A stretch of 64,000 nt of DNA from Inhella sp. (GTDB taxonomy: Bacteria > Pseudomonadota > Gammaproteobacteria > Burkholderiales > Burkholderiaceae_C): assembly GCF_027532025.1 (NCBI RefSeq), contig NZ_JAPZSY010000024.1, positions 1-64,000 on the forward strand, in the 5' to 3' direction. The notes beneath the pieces are model-generated. The model saw only the letters and a list, made by a program, of their open reading frames with translations, searched no databases and was not told the origin of the DNA. Below are positions 35,213 through 42,969 of this stretch, in pieces. Within the stretch, counting starts at the first letter, position 1, and each line of letters begins with the position of its first letter. A program made the position numbers and the translations under genes.

Positions 35213-35952
35213 CCCGCGACTACAACGCCGAAACCGTCGACAACGACCGCCAATACGCCTACGGGTTTGACTTCGACGTCATGCACCCGTTCATGGTTCG
35301 CTCGTTCGCGCCCTTCTTACGGCCGGGCGCCATGCTGGAGTTGGGCAGCTACAAGGGCGACTTCACGCGGCGCTTGTTGGCCGAGTTCGACGACGTGACC
35401 TGCGTCGAGGCGTCCGACCAGGCCATGGCCGAGGCCCAGGGGCGGCTTGGCGCGCAGGCCGCGCACTTCATCAATGCCCGCTTCGAGGACGTGACGCTGC
35501 CCCGGCGCTACGACAACATCGTGATGACCCACGTGCTGGAGCACCTGGACGACCCGGTCGGCGTGCTTCGCCGCGTGAACGAAGAATGGTTGGCGCCGGG
35601 CGGCCGCTTCTTCTTAGCCTGCCCGAATGCCAATGCGCCCTCGCGGCAGATCGCGGTCAAGATGGGCTTGATCGACCACAACGCCGCCGTGACGCCCGCC
35701 GAGGCCGAGCACGGGCACCGTTGCACGTACGCGCTGGACACGCTCGAGCGCGACGCCGTGGCCGCTGGCCTGAAGGTCGTGCACCGCTCCGGCATCTTCT
35801 TCAAGGCCCTGGCCAACTTCCAGTGGGACCGCCTGTTGAAGACCGACATCATTTCGCCGGCCTACCTGGAGGGCTGCTTCGCGCTGGGACAGCAGTATCC
35901 GGACCTGTGCTCGTCCATCTACTTGGTGTGCGAATCGAGCCGCCAGGGATGA
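35209..35952 (+). CDS. SAM-dependent class I methyltransferase
   Basis: 247 aa. SAM motif I is MLELGSYKGDFTRRLL (about residues 44-58), followed by CVEASDQAM and the motif-IV-like IVMTHVLEHLDDP, then LAPGGRFFLACPN. It is coupled to the GNAT gene upstream and cysC downstream by 4-base overlaps. It probably methylates a sugar hydroxyl or N-acyl group in this pathway; there is no closer assignment. Confidence 0.82.
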   Translation: MTRDYNAETVDNDRQYAYGFDFDVMHPFMVRSFAPFLRPGAMLELGSYKGDFTRRLLAEFDDVTCVEASDQAMAEAQGRLGAQAAHFINARFEDVTLPRRYDNIVMTHVLEHLDDPVGVLRRVNEEWLAPGGRFFLACPNANAPSRQIAVKMGLIDHNAAVTPAEAEHGHRCTYALDTLERDAVAAGLKVVHRSGIFFKALANFQWDRLLKTDIISPAYLEGCFALGQQYPDLCSSIYLVCESSRQG

Positions 35953-36497
35953 GCCTGCCCTTGAACGCCGGTCCCCGCGTGCTGTGGCTCACGGGCCTCT
36001 CGGGCGCGGGCAAAACCACGCTGTCGGAGGCGCTGGCGCGCGGCCTGCGCGCGCGCGGCGAGGCGGTGGCGGTGCTGGACGGCGACGCGCTGCGTCGCGG
36101 CCTGTGTGCCGACCTGGGCTTCTCGCCCGAGGCGCGCGCCGAGAACATCCGCCGCGCGGCCGAGGTGGCCCGCTTGATGGCCGATGCCGGCTTGCGGGTG
36201 ATCGTGGCCCTGATCTCGCCCTACCGCCATGAACGGGCCTTGGCGCGTGGCCTGTTCCGCCCGGGCGAATTCGCCGAGGTGCACGTGCACGCGCCCCTGG
36301 CCGTCGTCGAGGCCCGCGACCCGAAGGGCCTCTACGCGCAGGCCCGGCGCGGCGAGATCCCGCAGTTCACCGGCATCGACGCGCCCTACGAGGCGCCGGA
36401 GCAGCCGGAGTTACGCATCGACACGGCCGATTGCACGGTCGACGAGGCCGTAGCGTGCTTGCTGGCCTTGTGTCAGGTCCCTGTGGACGCCGGCTGA
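35949..36497 (+). CDS. cysC: Adenylylsulfate (APS) kinase
   Basis: 182 aa P-loop enzyme that phosphorylates APS to PAPS, the universal sulfate donor. Walker A GLSGAGKTT is at residues 16-24. Other family motifs are LDGDALRRGLCADLGFSPEARAEN (as two stretches), ALISPYRHER, EVHVHAPL, and the substrate lid DPKGLYAQARRGEIPQFTGIDAPYE. No ATP sulfurylase gene is near, so sulfate activation must start elsewhere. It is the last of eight coupled genes; the 3' end overlaps the convergent hypothetical gene by 25 bases. A stand-alone cysC in a glycan operon suggests supply of PAPS for glycan sulfation. Confidence 0.93.
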   Translation: MSLPLNAGPRVLWLTGLSGAGKTTLSEALARGLRARGEAVAVLDGDALRRGLCADLGFSPEARAENIRRAAEVARLMADAGLRVIVALISPYRHERALARGLFRPGEFAEVHVHAPLAVVEARDPKGLYAQARRGEIPQFTGIDAPYEAPEQPELRIDTADCTVDEAVACLLALCQVPVDAG

Positions 36498-37240
36498 GCC
36501 GCGGGCTGCGGCGCACGCGGGGGTGGCGCGGGACGCCGCGCGATGGCTTCGTCGAGGCCTTGCACCAAGGCCTCGCGGTGGGGCAAGACTTGATGGAGTT
36601 GGATCCTGGCGCCCATCAGCTGCAGCACAAAGCCCAACGAGGCTTGGCCCTTGCTGATGTTGGCAGACAAGTCCAACCGGGACGCCACAAACTGCCGCAC
36701 ACCCTGGGGCTGCATCGCTTGCAATTGCTGCCTCAACTGGTGGATCACGCCACCCACCTCATCCCAGGGCATGGCCAGGACGCGATCGCGAATGGCCGAA
36801 TGCAGCCAGGCGTCCGGATGGCGGCGCGCTTGCTGTTCGGCCAGCAGTTCATTGAGCAGGCCCGCCACATGGCGACCGGGCTGACCGAACTGCAGGCGAC
36901 GGGCGCGCTCGACCGGGGCCGAGACCCGATCCCACTGGCCCTGCGATTGCGCCAGCAAGGCTTGCGAGATGCGCAGCTGGATCTGCGCATCGCGATCCAT
37001 CGAGGCGATGCCCGCCTCTTGGACCTGCAGTTGCTGGTCGACCCAGGCGTGGACGCTGGCCCATGCGCCTTGCGGTGCGTCGAGCATCTGGCTAGGGATA
37101 AGGGGCAACAGAACACTGTCCGACGCGGCTGACACCGACGGTCTCGGCTGAGGCGCGGGGCGTGAGTCTTGGGCCAGGGCCAACGGGGCGGCGACGGTCG
37201 CGGCCAGGGCCAGGGCGGCGATGAGATGCAAGGGCTTCAT
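36473..37240 (-). CDS. Secreted alpha-helical protein of unknown function
   Basis: 255 aa with signal peptide MKPLHLIAALALAATVAAPLALA. The mature part is rich in glutamine, alanine and leucine helices (QAGI-ASMDRDAQIQLRISQALLAQ; GLLNELLAEQQARRHPDAWL) and ends in a proline-rich tail. I recognise no family. It overlaps the end of the WbpM-like gene by 4 bases on the same strand, so it is probably the last gene of the second polysaccharide operon; its 3' end overlaps cysC. Confidence 0.65.
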   Translation of the reverse strand: MKPLHLIAALALAATVAAPLALAQDSRPAPQPRPSVSAASDSVLLPLIPSQMLDAPQGAWASVHAWVDQQLQVQEAGIASMDRDAQIQLRISQALLAQSQGQWDRVSAPVERARRLQFGQPGRHVAGLLNELLAEQQARRHPDAWLHSAIRDRVLAMPWDEVGGVIHQLRQQLQAMQPQGVRQFVASRLDLSANISKGQASLGFVLQLMGARIQLHQVLPHREALVQGLDEAIARRPAPPPRAPQPAAQPASTGT

Positions 37241-39117
37241 GAGGTTCGTTGGGCTGCAGCTGGGTGGTACTCGGTGTCGAGCCAGGCTCGAAGCACGGCG
37301 GTGGGATGGAGGCCTTGCAGCGGCTCAACCAAGCCCCGGCGCACACGCGCTGCGGCGGCCGAGGGTTGGAGCTTGGCGATGCGCAGCCGCGGCACCGCGG
37401 TGGGCAGGGTTTCGTCGTCGTGGGCCAGCAGTTCTTCGTAGAGCTTTTCGCCGGGGCGCAGGCCCGAGAACACGATGGGGATGTCTTCGGGGTCGTGGCC
37501 GCTGAGCAGGATGAGCTGACGGGCCAGGTCGACGATCTTGACGGGCTCGCCCATGTCTAGCACCAGCACCTGGCCCGACTCGCCGATGACGGCCGCCTGC
37601 ACGACGAGGCGGGCAGCCTCGGGGATGGTCATGAAGTAGCGAATGATCTCGGGGTGGGTGACTGTGACCGGACCGCCCTTGGCGATCTGCTCTTTGAACT
37701 TCGGAATGACGCTGCCGCTGGAGCCCAGCACGTTGCCGAAGCGCACCGCCATGAAGCGGGTGGCCGGATGTTCTTGGGCCAGGCTGCTGATGACCAACTC
37801 GGCCGCGCGCTTGGTGGCCCCCATCACGTTAGTGGGGTTGACGGCCTTGTCGGTGCTGATGAGCACGAAGCGCTCGACGCCGTGCTCGGCGCTGGCCAGG
37901 GCGGCGTGGTAAGTGCCCAGGGTGTTGTTGCGCAGGCAAGCCCAGGCGTTGTCCTCGTCTTCCATCAGCGGCACGTGCTTGTAGGCAGCGGCGTGGAACA
38001 CGAGGTGCGGCTGCTGCTTGGCCAGGGTGCGGCGCAGGTGATCGAGGTCCTTCACATCGCCGATGAGGCGCACCAGCGGCAGGTGAGGGAAGCGCTCGCT
38101 GAGCTCTTGCTCGATGGCGTACAGGTTGTACTCGTTGAGCTCGTAGAACACGAGCTTGGACGGCCCGAAGCGCGCCACCTGCCGGCACAGCTCGGAGCCG
38201 ATGCTGCCGCCCGCCCCGGTGATCATCACGACTTTGCCGGCGAGCGTACCGCTGATGCCAGCTTCATCCAGCTGCACGGGCTCGCGGCCGAGCAGGTCTT
38301 CGGGCTGGATGTCGCGCAGTTGGTCGGTCCGCTGGCCGGTGCGCAGCTCTTCGCTGCTGGGCACCGTGAGCACGGGGCGTTTGGCCTGCGCGGCGGCCTC
38401 GAAGGCGCGGCGGCGGGTGGCACCATCGGCCGAGGGCATGGCGACGATGAGGTGGCTGGCGTCGAGTTCTTGCGCCAAGCGGGCGGTGTCGGCCAAGGCG
38501 CCCACCACGGGCACGCCAGCGATGCGCACGCCACGCTTGGCGGGGTCGTCGTCCAAAAAGCCGGCCACGGACCAGCCTTGGTGCTGGATGCCGGCCAGCA
38601 ACAGGCGGCCGGCATCGCCCGCGCCCAGCACAAGCGCACGGCGCAGGCTGCCGTCCTGGGCCCGTTGCTGCGCCAGCATCTGCTCGTACAGCATGCGATA
38701 GGCCAATCGAACGCCCGCCAAACCGGCCAGGACGAACACCGGGTGCAGGGCCAGGACGGCGCGCGGCACCTTGTTCAGTTGCAGCATGAGCACGACCGTG
38801 GCGCCCAGCAAACCCGCCACCAAGCAGGCTGCTGCCAAGCGCTGGATCTCGCCAAAGCCGCTGAAGCGCCACACGCCTTTGGGCACCTTGAACAGCCAAA
38901 GCACGGTCAGGTAGAGCGCGACCAGCCCGGCGATGACTGCGGCGTCGTAGCTGGGGCGGGCGCTGAGCCAGCGTTCGAAGCCGAGCCGGAACAGGTACAC
39001 GGCCTGCCAGGCCAGCACGACGACTGCGCCGTCGACCAACAGGCTCAAGGGTTCGCGGTGGGGGCGGATGCGGGCCAGCAGGTGGTCCAGCGCGGTCCAG
39101 GCGGAAGACAGGGGCAT
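37237..39117 (-). CDS. WbpM/FlaA1-type membrane nucleotide-sugar 4,6-dehydratase
   Basis: 626 aa. Four hydrophobic helices occupy residues about 25-140, followed by a Rossmann domain (LVLGAGDAGRLLL, about 163-175) and the catalytic SDR domain with GAGGSIGSE at 301-309. STDKAVNPTNVMGATKRAAEL carries the M-x3-K variant of the SDR site, and RFGNVLGSSGSVIPKF follows. Such enzymes convert UDP-GlcNAc to UDP-4-keto-6-deoxy-D-HexNAc. A PglC-like transferase and a DegT aminotransferase lie upstream, as in bacillosamine or QuiNAc4N pathways. The start 39117 (MPLSSAW) is preferred over in-frame upstream codons that lack protein-like content. Confidence 0.9.
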   Translation of the reverse strand: MPLSSAWTALDHLLARIRPHREPLSLLVDGAVVVLAWQAVYLFRLGFERWLSARPSYDAAVIAGLVALYLTVLWLFKVPKGVWRFSGFGEIQRLAAACLVAGLLGATVVLMLQLNKVPRAVLALHPVFVLAGLAGVRLAYRMLYEQMLAQQRAQDGSLRRALVLGAGDAGRLLLAGIQHQGWSVAGFLDDDPAKRGVRIAGVPVVGALADTARLAQELDASHLIVAMPSADGATRRRAFEAAAQAKRPVLTVPSSEELRTGQRTDQLRDIQPEDLLGREPVQLDEAGISGTLAGKVVMITGAGGSIGSELCRQVARFGPSKLVFYELNEYNLYAIEQELSERFPHLPLVRLIGDVKDLDHLRRTLAKQQPHLVFHAAAYKHVPLMEDEDNAWACLRNNTLGTYHAALASAEHGVERFVLISTDKAVNPTNVMGATKRAAELVISSLAQEHPATRFMAVRFGNVLGSSGSVIPKFKEQIAKGGPVTVTHPEIIRYFMTIPEAARLVVQAAVIGESGQVLVLDMGEPVKIVDLARQLILLSGHDPEDIPIVFSGLRPGEKLYEELLAHDDETLPTAVPRLRIAKLQPSAAAARVRRGLVEPLQGLHPTAVLRAWLDTEYHPAAAQRTS

Positions 39118-39178
39118 AGGGCCACAATTGTCCTTCGTACACGCGGCGCATCCCGCCGCAACCAACGAGGGGCGAACG

Positions 39179-39765
39179 ATGGGACAAGCTGCAGCCAAAG
39201 CCTTGATGAGCGGTGCTGAGTTCTTGGATTGGGAGCAAGCCCAGACCGAGCGTCACGAGTTCGTGGAGGGCCAGATCGTGGCCATGGCCGGTGCCGAGGC
39301 GCGGCATGTGGTGATCGCGATGAATGCCGCGAGGCGCTACGACAGCACCTGAAAGGCAGCAACCGCCGCACGTTCATGAGTGACATGAAGGTGCAGTCGC
39401 AGGATGCGCGCAACTTCTTTTACCCGGACGTGTTGGTGACTTGTGGCGAGTCCACGGCACCGGGCACCTTGGTGATGCGCCAACCCCTCTTTGTGGTGGA
39501 GGTGCTATCGCCCAGCACCGCAGCCTACGACCGTGGGGCCAAGTTTGCGCACTATCGCCGTCTTGACAGCTTGAAAGAGGTCGCCTTCATCGACCCCGAC
39601 ACGCGCCGGACCGACGTGTTCCGGCGCGGTGCCGACGGGCTGTGGGTCTTGCACGCCTTCGAACCGGGGGAGACGGTTCGCTGGGCCAGCGTGGACTTGA
39701 GCGTGAGCGCCGACGAGTTGTTCGCCGATGTGGACGAGGCGCCGCCGGCTTCAGCGGCCGAGTAG
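39179..39765 (+). pseudogene. Uma2-family (PD-(D/E)XK) gene with a frameshift
   Basis: The 5' part (ATG 39179, GAGGGG 7 bases upstream) encodes MGQAAAKALMSGAEFLDWEQ to VVIAMNAA and then runs out of frame to a stop near 39352. The 3' part, one base shifted, continues REALRQHLKGSNRRTFMSDMKV, FFYPDVLVTC, FVVEVLSPSTAAYDRGAKF and EVAFIDPDTRRTDVFRR to the stop at 39765. Joining the two at about 39325-39330 rebuilds a full Uma2-family protein of about 195 aa; a single missing base explains it. Uma2 proteins are restriction-endonuclease-fold proteins of mostly unknown role. Either a true decayed gene or a sequencing error. Confidence 0.8.
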
Positions 39766-40341
39766 CAGGGTGGCCGTGCGGCCGATGAGCAGCAAGTCGG
39801 TCCAGAGCGTGGCGCGGTCGGCGTAGTCGGCCGACAGCGCGAGTTTGGCGGGCAGGATGCGCTCGAAGTAGGCACGCTCGGGATCGCTCTCTTGAGCCAG
39901 CAGCGCCGCTTCGTCGCGAAATTCCAGCGAGGCGGGGTCGGTGATGCCGGGGCGCACGCGAAGCACGCGCACGCGCAGCTCGGCGGGGTAACGCGCCACG
40001 TACTCGGGCAGGTCGGGACGCGGGCCCACGAGGCTCATGGCGCCGCGCAGCACGTCCCACAGCTGCGGCAACTCGTCGAGCTTCAAGCGGCGCAGCCAAC
40101 GGCCAGCGCGGGTGATGCGCGCGTCGGCGCCCACGGTGAGCCCCAAACCGCCGCACTCGGCGCGCATGGTGCGGAACTTGTGGATGGTGAACGGGCGACC
40201 GCCCTGCCCCACCCGCGTCTGTCGGAACAGGGCTGGCCCGGGCGAGTCCCAGCGCACCCAAGCGGCGATGAGCAGCATGGGCAAGGCCGCCAGCAGCAGC
40301 AGCAGCGCGCTGACGAGCAGGTCGAACCCGCGCTTGGCCAT
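39751..40341 (-). CDS. PglC-like small phosphoglycosyltransferase (bacterial sugar transferase)
   Basis: 196 aa monotopic enzyme that moves a sugar-1-phosphate onto polyprenol phosphate. One N-terminal re-entrant helix (GFDLLVSALLLLLAALPML), then TRVGQGGRPFTIHKFRTM, the catalytic DE dyad at 89-90 in LKLDELPQLWDVLRG, and SLVGPRPDLPEYV. It is PglC-sized, lacking the N-terminal part of WbaP/WcaJ. The neighbouring WbpM-like and DegT enzymes suggest a UDP-4-amino-6-deoxy-HexNAc donor. Its 3' end overlaps the Uma2 remnant by 15 bases. Confidence 0.9.
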   Translation of the reverse strand: MAKRGFDLLVSALLLLLAALPMLLIAAWVRWDSPGPALFRQTRVGQGGRPFTIHKFRTMRAECGGLGLTVGADARITRAGRWLRRLKLDELPQLWDVLRGAMSLVGPRPDLPEYVARYPAELRVRVLRVRPGITDPASLEFRDEAALLAQESDPERAYFERILPAKLALSADYADRATLWTDLLLIGRTATLLLGR

Positions 40342-40359
40342 CGGTGCGAGACCTACTGC

Positions 40360-41520
40360 TCAGCCCAGCACCTGGCGCAGCACACCGACGACGCGGTCGG
40401 CGTCGGCCAGCGTCATGCGCGAGTACAGCGGCAGGCTGAGCATGCGCTCGTAAGCGTGGTGGCTGTGCGGGAACTGCTGCGGCTGCAGTTGGTAGCGGTC
40501 GCGCCAATAGGGGTGCAGGTGCAGCGGGATGTAGTGCACGCTGGCGCCGATGCCGGCGCGAAACAGCGCCTCGATGACGGCATCGCGCGTCACGGGGCAG
40601 GCATCGGCCAAGCGCAGCACGTAGAGGTGCCAGGGGTGCTCGTCGCCGGGCAGGGCGTTGGGCGGCAGCAGCACCGGCAGGTCGGCCAGGGCCTCGTTGT
40701 AGCGCTCGACCACGGCGCGACGCGCGTCGGCAAAGCGACGCACCTTGGCGAGCTGGTGCAGGCCCAGCGCGGCGCCGATGTCGGTCAGGTTGTACTTGAA
40801 GCCCGGCGCCACGATCTCGTAGTACCAAGACGGGACCTTGGCGGTGAAGCGGTCGAACGCATCGCGGTTGATGCCGTGCAGTCGCATGACCTTGGCGCGC
40901 TCGGCGAGCTTCGCGTCGCGGGTGACGAGCATGCCGCCCTCGCCCGTCGTCATGGTCTTGTTGGCGTAGAAGCTGAACACGGTGGCGGCGGAGTCCAGCG
41001 TGCCCACCATGCGGCCCTTGTAGGTGGTGGGCAGGGCGTGGGCGGCGTCTTCCACCACCTGCAAGCCATGCTTGTCCGCGATGGCGTGGATCGTGTCCAT
41101 GTCGGCCGCCAAGCCGGCGTAGTGCACCGGGATGATGGCCTTGGTCTTGGGCGTGATCGCGGCCTCCACCAGGGCCGGGTCGATGTTGAGCGTGGCCGGG
41201 TCGATGTCGACCAGCTTCACGTCGGCGCCCAGGTAACGCACCACCTCGGCCGTGGCCGTGAAGGTGTGGGTGGTGGTGATGACCTCGTCGCCCGGACCAA
41301 TGCCGAGCGCCTCGAGCGCCAGGTGCAAACCGGCGGTGGCGCTGTTGACGGCGATGCAGTGCAGCGCGGGGTCGCCCAGGAACTCGCCGAAGGCGGCCTC
41401 GAAGCGCTTGGCCTTGGGGCCGGTGGTGACCCAGCCGCTGCGCAGGGTGTCGACGACCTCGGCGATTTCTTCGTCGCCGATCTCGGGCAGGGCGAAGGGC
41501 AAAAAGGGTGGCGTGCTCAT
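40360..41520 (-). CDS. DegT/DnrJ/EryC1 nucleotide-sugar aminotransferase (PglE/ArnB-like)
   Basis: 386 aa PLP enzyme. Marks: [51 protein letters not shown] and the PLP lysine K188 in [13 protein letters not shown]. It resembles enzymes that add an amino group at C4 of UDP-4-keto-6-deoxy sugars. With the WbpM-like dehydratase and PglC-like transferase it would give UDP-QuiNAc4N; a PglD-type acetyltransferase is not adjacent. Starts 18 bases before the PglC-like gene in transcription order. Confidence 0.87.
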   Translation of the reverse strand: MSTPPFLPFALPEIGDEEIAEVVDTLRSGWVTTGPKAKRFEAAFGEFLGDPALHCIAVNSATAGLHLALEALGIGPGDEVITTTHTFTATAEVVRYLGADVKLVDIDPATLNIDPALVEAAITPKTKAIIPVHYAGLAADMDTIHAIADKHGLQVVEDAAHALPTTYKGRMVGTLDSAATVFSFYANKTMTTGEGGMLVTRDAKLAERAKVMRLHGINRDAFDRFTAKVPSWYYEIVAPGFKYNLTDIGAALGLHQLAKVRRFADARRAVVERYNEALADLPVLLPPNALPGDEHPWHLYVLRLADACPVTRDAVIEALFRAGIGASVHYIPLHLHPYWRDRYQLQPQQFPHSHHAYERMLSLPLYSRMTLADADRVVGVLRQVLG

Positions 41521-41525
41521 GAGTT

Positions 41526-41960
41526 TCAGGCGCTCAAGGTGACCAAGTGGTGAGGCTGGGCACCCAACACCATGGGAAGGGAGATGCCACGGTCGAAGGT
41601 GACCAGCCGAAGGTCGCGGCGCACGGCCATGGCCAGCAGGTAGGCATCGCTGAGTTGGCGGGAGCCGGTGATGTAGCGCCAATCGAGCACGCCATCGTCC
41701 AGAAGGCTGAAGTCGTCGGCGTAGAACCGGTGCATGGGGTGGGCCGTGGCCTCGGCCAGCCGGGTGCGGACGGCATTGGGGGTCTGGACATTCGGGTGGC
41801 CGGGCCGGCTGAGGATGCGCAGGCAACCGTTCTGGGTCAGCGGACAGGATGCCCAACCGAGCTCCCAGTGGGCTTCCATCCACTGCATGGCGCGCACATG
41901 GTGGATGTGCGCGCCGTCTTGCAGGGACAAGAGCACGTTGACGTCGAGCAAGGCTCGCAT
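41526..41960 (-). CDS. vapC: PIN-domain toxin (VapC family)
   Basis: 144 aa. The PIN fold is seen from [15 protein letters not shown] (first acidic residue D6), [13 protein letters not shown] in the middle, and the last acidic cluster [26 protein letters not shown]. VapC toxins are RNases that cleave tRNA or rRNA. ATG 41960 overlaps the antitoxin stop (ATGA). The pair sits inside a polysaccharide operon in the same orientation. Confidence 0.88.
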   Translation of the reverse strand: MRALLDVNVLLSLQDGAHIHHVRAMQWMEAHWELGWASCPLTQNGCLRILSRPGHPNVQTPNAVRTRLAEATAHPMHRFYADDFSLLDDGVLDWRYITGSRQLSDAYLLAMAVRRDLRLVTFDRGISLPMVLGAQPHHLVTLSA

Positions 41961-42205
41961 CAAATGCCCTCTTCGTCGCGCAACCGGTTGATCAGATCGT
42001 CGGTGACCACCACCCCAGGCTTGGCCTCAAAAGGACGGAACCCTGGCACACGGAAGCTGGAGGGCGATGCAGCGGCGGCCGGTTGGGCGGTGAGCGCCTG
42101 GCGCACGAGGCGCGAGACCACTGCGCCGGCCGTGGCTCCCTCCAGGCGCGCCAGTTCTTTGGCGGCTTGCAGCAGGTCGTCGTCGATGTCCAGGGTGGTG
42201 CGCAT
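41960..42205 (-). CDS. vapB: VapB-type antitoxin (ribbon-helix-helix)
   Basis: 81 aa. The N-terminus [22 protein letters not shown] is a ribbon-helix-helix DNA-binding motif, followed by [13 protein letters not shown]. The C-terminal part ([23 protein letters not shown]) should bind the toxin. Usually represses its own promoter; the 44-base gap up to 42250 is where an operator would lie. Confidence 0.85.
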   Translation of the reverse strand: MRTTLDIDDDLLQAAKELARLEGATAGAVVSRLVRQALTAQPAAAASPSSFRVPGFRPFEAKPGVVVTDDLINRLRDEEGI

Positions 42206-42249
42206 GTTGGATCGAGGGAGCTTGCATCAGATGCGGTGATGCAGCGATT

Positions 42250-42969
42250 CTATGGACTGGCGCGATCGCTGTCTTTGATCAGCATGGCCAAGCGGTGCGT
42301 GCGCAGCAGCGGCACGGCATTGACCACGGGGTACAGCAAAGGGTGCAGGCGGCACAGCGGGCGCGCCAGGGGCGGCGCCAGGGTGACGCGGCGGGCGTCG
42401 ATTGTCGCGCCGGGGAACAGCGCCCGCACCCGCGACAGGGGCACGCCACTCACGTCGGGGTTGCGCGGGTTGTTGACGGTGAAGTCGTACCAAAGCACGG
42501 CGCCGCCGGGGCGCAACCACGACCACATCGATGCGGCCAGCCGCGACTGAAGCCCGTCATCGAGGATCGACGAAAACACGGTCGCCGCCAGCACCAGGTC
42601 TTGCGAGGCCGCCTCGATGGGCGCCACCGTCGCGTCGCCGCCGTGCAGGGCCACCGCTGCAGGCAGGCGCTCGCGCGCTCGCGCCAGGCGCTCGGGCAGC
42701 AGCTCCAGGCCCTGCAGGTGCGCTGACTCGAAGCCGAGTTGAATCAGCTCCAGCAGGTTGCCGCCGGCGCCGCAACCGACCTCGGCGACGCGCAGCTCGG
42801 CCAGCGGGCGGCGGGCGTGGCGGCGCAGCAGGTGGATCAGCGCGCGCTGGCGCTCTTGAACGGTCTGCCACACGTCGGGCTGCAGGAAGCTGTAGCGGTC
42901 TTCCAGGCCCGCGCGGCGCGCGTAGCGCTCGGCCAGGGCCTGGTGCTCGGCGTGGGGGTCGGCGCTCAT
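42250..42969 (-). CDS. SAM-dependent methyltransferase
   Basis: 239 aa. Motif I is VAEVGCGAGGNLLEL (about residues 60-74), followed by LQGLELLPERLARAR and a motif-IV-like stretch ATVFSSILDD; a tryptophan-rich WSWLRPGGAVLWYDF follows. The C-terminal stretch (VRALFPGATIDARRVTLAPPLAR) resembles methyltransferases found in O-antigen loci. ATGA overlap with the GT4 gene upstream shows it belongs to the glycan operon. Target unknown. Confidence 0.8.
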   Translation of the reverse strand: MSADPHAEHQALAERYARRAGLEDRYSFLQPDVWQTVQERQRALIHLLRRHARRPLAELRVAEVGCGAGGNLLELIQLGFESAHLQGLELLPERLARARERLPAAVALHGGDATVAPIEAASQDLVLAATVFSSILDDGLQSRLAASMWSWLRPGGAVLWYDFTVNNPRNPDVSGVPLSRVRALFPGATIDARRVTLAPPLARPLCRLHPLLYPVVNAVPLLRTHRLAMLIKDSDRASP

